Positions 57,558-64,000 of a stretch of 64,000 nt of DNA are shown here, piece by piece; position 1 is the stretch's first letter, and the number at the start of each line of letters is the position of its first letter. Below the pieces are notes generated by a model that saw only the letters and a program-made list of their open reading frames with translations, did not search any database and was not told the origin of the DNA. The DNA comes from Gammaproteobacteria bacterium (lineage in GTDB: Bacteria > Pseudomonadota > Gammaproteobacteria > DSM-16500): contig JAJNBC010000002.1 in NCBI GenBank assembly GCA_021156085.1, forward strand, positions 1 to 64,000. The letters run 5' to 3'. Position numbers and translations under genes: made by a program.

Positions 57558-58817
57558 TTAACCCCCTTTCATCGAATCAAAGAAGTCTTCATTAGTTTTG
57601 GTTGCTTTCAAGCGATCAAGTAAGAATTCAATCGCGGCGAGATCATCCATAGGATGCAAAAGTTTGCGAAGTATCCACATTTTTTGCATTTTATGTTGAT
57701 TGACGAGTAATTCTTCACGACGTGTGCCCGAACGATTAATATTGATGGCGGGGAAAATACGTTTTTCAGCAATACGGCGATCCAAGTGGACTTCCATGTT
57801 GCCCGTGCTTTTAAATTCTTCATAAATCACATCATCCATCTTTGACCCGGTTTCAACTAATGCAGTAGCAATAATGGTTAAGCTACCACCTTCTTCAATA
57901 TTACGAGCAGCACCGAAGAAACGTTTTGGACGTTGTAATGCATTCGCATCTACGCCGCCCGTTAATACTTTTCCAGAGGCAGGTAAAACCGTGTTATAAG
58001 CCCGTGCTAAGCGTGTAATAGAATCAAGTAAGATAATGACATCCCGTTTATGTTCCACCAAACGTTTAGCTTTTTCGATAACCATTTCAGCTACTTGGAC
58101 ATGTCGGCTAGCAGGTTCGTCGAAGGTGCTCGCAATGACTTCGCCTCGTACAGAACGCGCCATTTCAGTAACTTCCTCAGGACGTTCATCAATGAGTAAC
58201 ACCATCAGATGGCAATCGGGGTGGTTCTGTGCAATGGAATGCGCAATATTTTGTAGCATCATTGTCTTGCCAGCTTTAGGCGGTGAGACAATTAAGCCGC
58301 GCTGGCCTTTGCCAATAGGAGAGACGAGATCAATGATGCGAGCAGTAATATCCTCGGTACTCCCATTTCCACATTCCATTTCTAAGATGTCATTGGCAAA
58401 TAGGGGGGTCAGGTTCTCGAATAATACTTTTGTTTTTGCATTTTCGGGGGCATCGAAATTAATATGATCTACTTTGAGCAAAGCAAAATAACGCTCTCCT
58501 TCTTTAGGAGGACGAATTTTACCTGAAATTGTGTCGCCTGTACGTAAGTTGAAGCGCCTAATTTGGCTGGGCGAAACATAAATATCATCAGGGCCTGCTA
58601 AATAAGAACTCTCCGAAGAGCGTAGGAAACCAAAGCCGTCTTGAAGAATTTCAAGCACACCATCTCCATAAATATCTTTGCCACGTTTTGCATGGGCTTT
58701 TAAAATGGCAAAGATGATGTCTTGTTTGCGTGAACGGGCCATGTTTTCAAGGCCGTATTCGTCTGAAAGTTGGATCAACTCGGCTGCGGGTTTTTTCTTA
58801 AGTTCTGTTAGATTCAT
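57558..58817 (-). CDS. rho: Transcription termination factor Rho
   Basis: Rho is the hexameric RNA helicase that ends transcription at rut sites. The 419-residue protein has the N-terminal segment [22 protein letters not shown], the RNA-binding cold-shock-like domain ([29 protein letters not shown]), Walker [12 protein letters not shown] and Walker [17 protein letters not shown], and [20 protein letters not shown]. The order trxA-rho is conserved in many gammaproteobacteria. Confidence 0.98.
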   Translation of the reverse strand: MNLTELKKKPAAELIQLSDEYGLENMARSRKQDIIFAILKAHAKRGKDIYGDGVLEILQDGFGFLRSSESSYLAGPDDIYVSPSQIRRFNLRTGDTISGKIRPPKEGERYFALLKVDHINFDAPENAKTKVLFENLTPLFANDILEMECGNGSTEDITARIIDLVSPIGKGQRGLIVSPPKAGKTMMLQNIAHSIAQNHPDCHLMVLLIDERPEEVTEMARSVRGEVIASTFDEPASRHVQVAEMVIEKAKRLVEHKRDVIILLDSITRLARAYNTVLPASGKVLTGGVDANALQRPKRFFGAARNIEEGGSLTIIATALVETGSKMDDVIYEEFKSTGNMEVHLDRRIAEKRIFPAININRSGTRREELLVNQHKMQKMWILRKLLHPMDDLAAIEFLLDRLKATKTNEDFFDSMKGG

Positions 58818-59153
58818 AGCGTTCCTATATTTTAGAGTTAAAACTGAAATCCTTCGTTTATGCCGGCTATTTGGAATTAAAAAAATAGATTGAACGACAC
58901 TTTAGAAGGGAATGATCTCTTTTACAATGTGGGTTATTCGATAGGCTCTTAAACGAGGTTATCTTCTATGTGAAGATAAACTAACATTAAATTTATTAAA
59001 TATCCAGTTTTTTGTAAATGCTTACACCTTAAATTATTGCAACTGATTCTTTGAGGGAGTTTACCCTGGGCAGGAAGAGCCGAGGACCCGCTCTTCTGCG
59101 CAAAACCGTGCTTCCGGATGACAGGGACAGAGCATCCTCCCTTCTTCAGGTCT
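58818..59153 (-). other. Leader region between trxA and rho
   Basis: 336 bases without a convincing gene. A hairpin GAAGAGC / GCTCTTC (59074-59096) and a short GGATG / CATCC pair lie close to the end of trxA, but no T-run follows, so they are not standard terminators. Long untranslated leaders are known before rho, where Rho controls its own synthesis. A 74-codon frame (58949-59173) overlaps trxA; its composition is not protein-like. Confidence 0.4.
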
Positions 59154-59480
59154 TTACTCAATATGAGTATCAATAAAGCTGATTAATTCAGCCTTAGAAA
59201 GAAGACCCACTTGGGTAGCTTGTACCTGGCCTCCTTTGAATAAAATTAAGGTGGGGATACCCCGCACCCCTAATTTAGGAGGGGTAGCAGGATTACTGTC
59301 CACATCGAGTTTAACGATTTTTAACTTTCCTGAGTAGGTGGCAGCAATGTCATCCAGCAATGGAGCAATGGCTTTGCAAGGCCCGCACCACTGTGCCCAG
59401 AAATCTACAAGGACCGGGAGCGTTGATTCAGTGACTTCACTTTCGAAGGTGCTATCAGTAATCGCAGCGATTCTGCTCAT
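59154..59480 (-). CDS. trxA: Thioredoxin
   Basis: This 108-residue thioredoxin has the active site WAQWCGPCKAIAP (C32 and C35) and the cis-proline region RGIPTLILF. It reduces disulfides in the cytoplasm and would supply electrons to DsbD. It lies upstream of rho. Confidence 0.97.
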   Translation of the reverse strand: MSRIAAITDSTFESEVTESTLPVLVDFWAQWCGPCKAIAPLLDDIAATYSGKLKIVKLDVDSNPATPPKLGVRGIPTLILFKGGQVQATQVGLLSKAELISFIDTHIE

Positions 59481-59543
59481 AAGTTTGCCTCTTAAAGAAT
59501 GATATTAAGTGCCATTTCAATAGAAATCTCGTTGCTTTGCAAG

Positions 59544-60728
59544 CTATTCCGTCTTATTTAGAAATAATGAGGGGGTATGGCCTGATTTCCCCATGGCGTA
59601 ATGGGTAAACTTTCTTTTTAGCGGAATACATTGATCAAAACCCACTAACCCCATAGGACGGGCTATATTCAAGGGAAATACTTTTTTCGAAAAAAGTTCA
59701 GTTAGGCTATGTGATAAAGATTGGCTAAATTTATGTTGCAGAGAGTGAACAGGTAAATTTTCCAAACATCTCTTTAGCGAAGTTTGCGTGGAAAAATAGT
59801 CTAAGAGTGTAGCCACTTCATAGAGTGCTAAATTTAATCCTTGTGCAGCAATAGGATGCAATGTACGAGCGGCGTTGCCTATTAGCAATACATTTTGTTT
59901 TTTTTGCTGGTGTGCTTGTTGCATTTGTAATGGATAGACAGTACGTTTCCCCGTTTTTTGCATACGTCCAAGTCTATAGCCAAATTGTTGTTGGAGCTGA
60001 TGCAAAAATTCCTCATTATTTAATTGCATTAAATCCGTAATGTAATCCCGAGGTGCTGTCCAGATGGTTGCAGCGTGCATGCCTATTAAGGGCAGCATGG
60101 CAATAGCACCTTTTTCTTGGAAGCGTTCATACGCAATATAATGATGAGGACGTGCCAATTCAGTCACTGTGACAAGTGCACTTTGTTGGTAATCAATGGT
60201 GTGCGTCGGCATTTCTATTAATTCCCGCACTGTAGAACGATGCCCATCAGCCCCTATGAGAATATCTGCAGTGTGTTCTTGCTTACCCTGGGCGGTATCA
60301 ATAGAGATAGCGACGGTATCGGGATTTTGCATAATTGTGTTTAGAGTAGCAGGACGGATGAGGGTAATATTTTTAGAATTCTTCAAAGTAGTGAATAGCG
60401 CAGCATTGATAGAGGATGCAGGAATGACATGGCCTAGTGTAGTAAGCCCCAGTTCATGAGCAGTTATGCGTGCGATACCAAAATGCCCTCGATGGGAGAC
60501 ATGAATTTGTTGAATGGGTGCTGCGTAAGGGATAAGAAGAGGCCAAATGCCTAGATTCTTTAAAAAACAACAACTCCCTTCATTAAGGGCAATTAGGCGT
60601 GCATCTTCTTTTTTTTCTTCTGCTGCATCCACTAATGCTACTCGCCATGATTTTTTACTTAGTGTAAGAGCGCATGCCAGTGTGGCTCCAACCATGCCAC
60701 CGCCAATAATGATGATATCGAATTTCAT
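59544..60728 (-). CDS. ubiH: FAD-dependent ubiquinone biosynthesis hydroxylase (UbiH type)
   Basis: A 394-residue flavoprotein monooxygenase: FAD loop IIIGGGMVGATLACAL, ILIGADGHRSTVREL (the GD motif) and IGNAARTLHPIAAQGLNLALYE. UbiH, UbiF and UbiI hydroxylate the ubiquinone ring at different positions. The position after pepP and ygfB supports UbiH. It overlaps pepP by four bases. Confidence 0.9.
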   Translation of the reverse strand: MKFDIIIIGGGMVGATLACALTLSKKSWRVALVDAAEEKKEDARLIALNEGSCCFLKNLGIWPLLIPYAAPIQQIHVSHRGHFGIARITAHELGLTTLGHVIPASSINAALFTTLKNSKNITLIRPATLNTIMQNPDTVAISIDTAQGKQEHTADILIGADGHRSTVRELIEMPTHTIDYQQSALVTVTELARPHHYIAYERFQEKGAIAMLPLIGMHAATIWTAPRDYITDLMQLNNEEFLHQLQQQFGYRLGRMQKTGKRTVYPLQMQQAHQQKKQNVLLIGNAARTLHPIAAQGLNLALYEVATLLDYFSTQTSLKRCLENLPVHSLQHKFSQSLSHSLTELFSKKVFPLNIARPMGLVGFDQCIPLKRKFTHYAMGKSGHTPSLFLNKTE

Positions 60729-62029
60729 GACTGTCTCATAAGAGCTTCAATTTCTTTAATCATTTTAGGGACATTCTGACTTAATACTTCATACCCTGTA
60801 GAGGTCACGAGGACATCGTCCTCAATTCGTATGCCAATATTGTGCCATCGTTTTGGCACCCCCGCTGTTCCTGCGGGAATATAGATACCAGGTTCGACCG
60901 TTAAAACCATACCTGGCTGCATTCGACGCCATTTCCCATCCAATTTATATTGGCCCACATCATGCACATCAAGCCCCAACCAATGACCAGCACCATGCAT
61001 ATAAAATTTAGAGTAAGCTTTTTTTGCAATCAACTCATCTAGGGGACCTTTTAATAATTTGAGATCGATTAATCCTTGCGTGATTATTTTTACAATGGTA
61101 TTTTGCGGCGCGCACCATTCGGCGTCCGGACGGATAGATTGAATACCAGCTAATTGGGCCGCGAGTACAATTTCATAAATTGCGCATTGCTCAGCCGTAA
61201 AACAACCATTAGCTGGAAATGTTCGAGTTACATCGGAAGCATAATATTGGTATTCACAACCTGCATCTATCAAAACAATGTTTTTATCAGCAATAATTTG
61301 ATTGTTGGCCACGTAGTGCAAAGTACAACTATTGATTCCACTGCCTACAATGGATGAATAAGCGGGATATCGTGCGCCTTGTTTCTGAAATTGATAAATG
61401 ATTTCGGCTTCGAGTTGATATTCTTTCATTCCCGGTCGACAAACAGTCATGGCTTGAATATGTGCTTGTGCTGTAATCTCAGCTGCTTTACGCATTAAGG
61501 CTATTTCAGCAGGGCTTTTAATCAGACGCATTTCATGTACAGTCTGTGTGAGATTTAAAAATGTAAGCGAGGGTTTGTCATTTTTGCCTCGTATTTTATT
61601 ACAGGCATCAAGTAAGATATCATCAAAAGCGCGATTAGCGCCTAAAGTATAATGAATTTCTTTGCGTCCCGTTAAAAATTCCGGTAATTTTTTAGTTAAT
61701 TGTTCAATAGGATAAGCTTCATCCGCGCCAAATTCTGTGCATGCGCCTTGTTGTCCAGCGCGTTGCCCGCTCCAGATTTCTTCATTGCGGTTGCGTGCGC
61801 GGTTAAATAAGATAAATTCTCCGTTTTCGCGTTTAGGAGCAAGAATGGCCACTGCCTCAGGTTCTTCAAAACCTGTTAAATAATAAAAATCACTTTGTTG
61901 ACGGTAAGGATAATCAGCATCACCATTGCGTAGCGAGAGAGGCGCAGCGGCTAAGATGACGATGCCTGTAGAGCCTATTTGTCGCATAAGTTGTTTGCGA
62001 CGTTTGCTAAACTCAGTCATTTTTATCAT
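60725..62029 (-). CDS. pepP: Xaa-Pro aminopeptidase (aminopeptidase P)
   Basis: This metallopeptidase removes an N-terminal residue before proline. The 434-residue protein has the N-terminal creatinase-like domain (EFSKRRKQLMRQIG) and the pita-bread catalytic domain with metal ligands in VLIDAGCEYQYYASDVTRTFP, HGAGHWLGLDVHDVG, VLTVEPGIYI and GIRIEDDVLVT. It is the middle gene of ygfB-pepP-ubiH, the same order as in E. coli. Confidence 0.96.
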   Translation of the reverse strand: MIKMTEFSKRRKQLMRQIGSTGIVILAAAPLSLRNGDADYPYRQQSDFYYLTGFEEPEAVAILAPKRENGEFILFNRARNRNEEIWSGQRAGQQGACTEFGADEAYPIEQLTKKLPEFLTGRKEIHYTLGANRAFDDILLDACNKIRGKNDKPSLTFLNLTQTVHEMRLIKSPAEIALMRKAAEITAQAHIQAMTVCRPGMKEYQLEAEIIYQFQKQGARYPAYSSIVGSGINSCTLHYVANNQIIADKNIVLIDAGCEYQYYASDVTRTFPANGCFTAEQCAIYEIVLAAQLAGIQSIRPDAEWCAPQNTIVKIITQGLIDLKLLKGPLDELIAKKAYSKFYMHGAGHWLGLDVHDVGQYKLDGKWRRMQPGMVLTVEPGIYIPAGTAGVPKRWHNIGIRIEDDVLVTSTGYEVLSQNVPKMIKEIEALMRQS

Positions 62030-62050
62030 GCCCTCGCTCCTCTTTAATTT

Positions 62051-62626
62051 TTAGTGTAGTAAGACAGGGTTGGGAGTTTCTTGGGATGTATGGTTAATTT
62101 GTAATGTATTAAAAAACATCAATACAGTGAGACGTACATATTCTACTAATTCAAAATATGCTTTTTCATCTTCTTCGTTTGCGGGAATATGGCCAAAATC
62201 AATTTGAGCTATTTCAGTTAAATCGCCGAGCGCTTCCCTGATGTCTTGTTCCGGATAATTTTGCAAAGAGGTGGGAGATTGGGCGAGCCCGGTTAAAAAT
62301 CCTTGACACCACAACCCCAGTGCTTCTGTACGAATATTAATATCGGTATCTTCTTCAGGGAGAATTAAACTAAATTCAAATGAGAACTGGCTTAAGGAAG
62401 GGTAACTGGTTTGATAAAGTTGTTTTAGGATTTGACGAGCCTCTTTATTTTTTTTATCAAGCACTAAAAGATGTTCAAATTTAGAATCAAATTTTTCGGG
62501 GTTTGAGGTAATGCACAGGTAGCCGCATAATAATCCATGCATTTCGGCTGGCTGTAGCGTGGGCTGAATTTTATTTAAGAAATGGCTGAGTTCTGCATGG
62601 CTAGGCAAAGGTAATTGTGGATTCAT
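62051..62626 (-). CDS. ygfB: UPF0149 family protein YgfB
   Basis: A 191-residue acidic protein with the family features AEMHGLLCGYLCI, the central FSLILPEEDTDINIRTEALGLWCQGFLTGL, and EDEKAYFELVEYVRLTVLMFF at the end. The ATG at 62626 is preferred to the TTG six bases before it. YgfB has a regulatory role in Pseudomonas beta-lactam tolerance; elsewhere its function is unknown. It is first in the operon with pepP and ubiH. Confidence 0.93.
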   Translation of the reverse strand: MNPQLPLPSHAELSHFLNKIQPTLQPAEMHGLLCGYLCITSNPEKFDSKFEHLLVLDKKNKEARQILKQLYQTSYPSLSQFSFEFSLILPEEDTDINIRTEALGLWCQGFLTGLAQSPTSLQNYPEQDIREALGDLTEIAQIDFGHIPANEEDEKAYFELVEYVRLTVLMFFNTLQINHTSQETPNPVLLH

Positions 62627-62828
62627 GGGCAAATTTTCTTTTTCATAAAAATAACATGGTAACAGGAAGTGGGGAGTTTACGATAGAGACTGCGGTTTTG
62701 AGATGCATGTGACAAAGAGAGGATCAAGTCTCGTAATGAGCAGATTTTTTTAATTTATCAATAAAATCAATATATTATTTTGTCACGCTGGTACAATAAT
62801 AGATATGCCGGCCTCATTTTAAAAAAAT

Positions 62829-62858
62829 GTGTCAAAAGCATTCTTAGCCGTTTACAAT
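62829..62858 (+). promoter_or_regulatory. Possible argS promoter
   Basis: GTGTCA (62829-62834) and TACAAT (62853-62858) are 18 bases apart, about 50 bases before the argS start codon. The -35 box is poor, so this is tentative. Confidence 0.35.
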
Positions 62859-62907
62859 AAGCGCCTTAACGAAAAACAAGAATGAGTCAGAGGAAATATA
62901 GAGCGTT

Positions 62908-64000
62908 ATGTCAAAACAACAGCTAGAACAGCTTGTACAAACTGCGCTGACGTATTTATCTCAAACAGGTCAATTGTCTTGTGATGTGCCCCGCATTCAA
63001 ATTGAAGCGACTAAAGACAAACAGCATGGTGATTTTGCTTGTAATATTGCATTGATCTTGGCAAAGCCCTTGCAATGCCCACCGCGTGATATTGCTACTA
63101 GGTTGGTGAGAGCGTTGCCAGTGTCGCCGTATGTCGACAAAGTAGAGATTGCAGGGCCAGGGTTTATCAATTTTTATTTATCCTCTAAAGCATTGTATGG
63201 CGTTATCTCGGATATCTGTGTGGCTGGTGAAAAATATGGGTCTTCTACACGGGGTCAAGGTAAACGAATTTTGATTGAATATGTATCAGCTAATCCAACC
63301 GGCCCATTGCATGTAGGGCATGGCCGTCATGCGGCTTACGGTGCTGTTGTTGCTGATTTGCTTGAGACCGTGGGCTATAGCGTGCATCGTGAATACTATG
63401 TCAACGATGCAGGACGTCAGATGGACATTTTAGCAGCGAGCACCTGGCTACGTTATTTAGTGTTATGCGGCGAAACTGTAGTGTTTCCGGCGAATGCTTA
63501 TAAAGGCGAATATGTCATTGATATAGCGCGCCGTTTAAAAGAAGAAAATAATCAGAAATTTTATGTCATTTCAGATAAAGTTTTTCGAGATTTACCCCTG
63601 GATGAAGCAGCAGGCGGCGATAAAGAGATCTATATAGATGCTATTATTGCTCGCGCTAAGGAATTATTAGGCGAAATCCATTATCGAGCCATATTTGATA
63701 AAGCGTTAACCTCTATTTTGAAAGATATTCATGATGATCTTGCGGAGTTTGGCGTGCATTATCAAACATGGTTTTCCGAGCGACAATTCGTAAAGACCAA
63801 TGTGGTAGATGAAAATAGGAAAGCTTTAGAAGCTAAAGGCCTGGTATATGAACGGGAGGGGGCACTTTGGTTTCGCTCCACTGATTTTGGTGATGAAAAA
63901 GATCGAGTGTTATTGCGTAGCAATGGCCAGTATACCTATTTTGCAAATGATCTTGCTTATCATATTCACAAATTTGAGCGTGGTTTTGATTACGCCATTG
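62908..64000 (+). CDS. argS: Arginyl-tRNA synthetase (5' part, runs off the window)
   Basis: The first 364 residues of a class I synthetase that charges tRNA-Arg. The N-terminal additional domain is followed by YVSANPTGPLHVGHGRHAAYG, which contains the HIGH signature as HVGH, and REYYVNDAGRQMDIL. The frame is open to the last base, and the KMSK region lies beyond it. AGAGGA lies upstream of the ATG at 62908. Confidence 0.96.
   Translation, partial: MSKQQLEQLVQTALTYLSQTGQLSCDVPRIQIEATKDKQHGDFACNIALILAKPLQCPPRDIATRLVRALPVSPYVDKVEIAGPGFINFYLSSKALYGVISDICVAGEKYGSSTRGQGKRILIEYVSANPTGPLHVGHGRHAAYGAVVADLLETVGYSVHREYYVNDAGRQMDILAASTWLRYLVLCGETVVFPANAYKGEYVIDIARRLKEENNQKFYVISDKVFRDLPLDEAAGGDKEIYIDAIIARAKELLGEIHYRAIFDKALTSILKDIHDDLAEFGVHYQTWFSERQFVKTNVVDENRKALEAKGLVYEREGALWFRSTDFGDEKDRVLLRSNGQYTYFANDLAYHIHKFERGFDYAI

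Noticed and set aside
58949-59173. 74-codon reading frame after trxA
   Set aside because: It overlaps the trxA end, lies over hairpins, has a non-protein-like composition and no ribosome binding site.

Overview
The window is a 64-kb chromosomal segment from an AT-rich gammaproteobacterium. The housekeeping genes (groESL, dsbD, gshAB, dprA-smg-topA, hemW, trmB, metNIQ, rsmA-apaH, folA, dps, rho, trxA, ygfB-pepP-ubiH, argS) have the sequence and grouping of gammaproteobacteria. Several large, lysine/glutamate-rich or membrane-containing proteins of unknown function sit singly or in small islands between core operons. That pattern, together with a Sel1-repeat lipoprotein, a J-domain protein and a giant SecA-like ATPase, suggests an intracellular or protist-associated bacterium of the Legionellales type (Legionella, Coxiella, Berkiella, Aquicella relatives). 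This placement is inference; no rRNA is present to prove it.

Layout. 0.1-4.9 kb is a decayed mobile island: an AbiE type IV toxin-antitoxin pair whose toxin is cut off, a full ISAs1-type transposase, a HipA/CtkA-like kinase gene with a frameshift and two stop codons, and a broken tyrosine recombinase. 5.1-12.3 kb holds DNA repair genes (tag, ogt-like), a two-gene c-di-GMP signalling operon (MHYT histidine kinase plus REC-PAS-GGDEF-EAL regulator) and an orphan membrane protein. 12.3-14.6 kb is groES-groEL with a CIRCE operator over its promoter. 14.7-18.7 kb is dsbD-gshA-gshB, a thiol/redox operon. 18.7-21.35 kb carries two tandem paralogues, each with two copies of an unnamed repeat of about 65 residues.

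21.6-28.3 kb is a long operon: dprA, smg, topA, then arnC-like, arnD-like and formyltransferase genes for lipid A or glycan modification. 28.3-38.5 kb holds a site-2 protease, a ZIP transporter, mdh, hemW, an outer-membrane barrel protein, trmB, the methionine importer metNIQ, a Sel1 lipoprotein, rsmA and apaH. 38.7-48.5 kb is an accessory island with a 508-residue protein that has a membrane hairpin, a J-domain/coiled-coil gene split by a frameshift, and divergently from it a 2062-residue protein whose C-terminal half is a recognisable but altered SecA motor. This is the most unusual part of the window.

48.5-64 kb returns to core genes: folA, a MidA-type methyltransferase, a pteridine reductase-like SDR, a NitT/TauT-type ABC transporter followed by an L,D-transpeptidase and a D-Ala-D-Ala dipeptidase, dps, one orphan gene, rho, trxA, ubiH, pepP, ygfB and the start of argS.

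No rRNA, tRNA or CRISPR array was recognised. Three genes are broken at or next to short homopolymer runs, so true decay and sequencing error both need to be considered.
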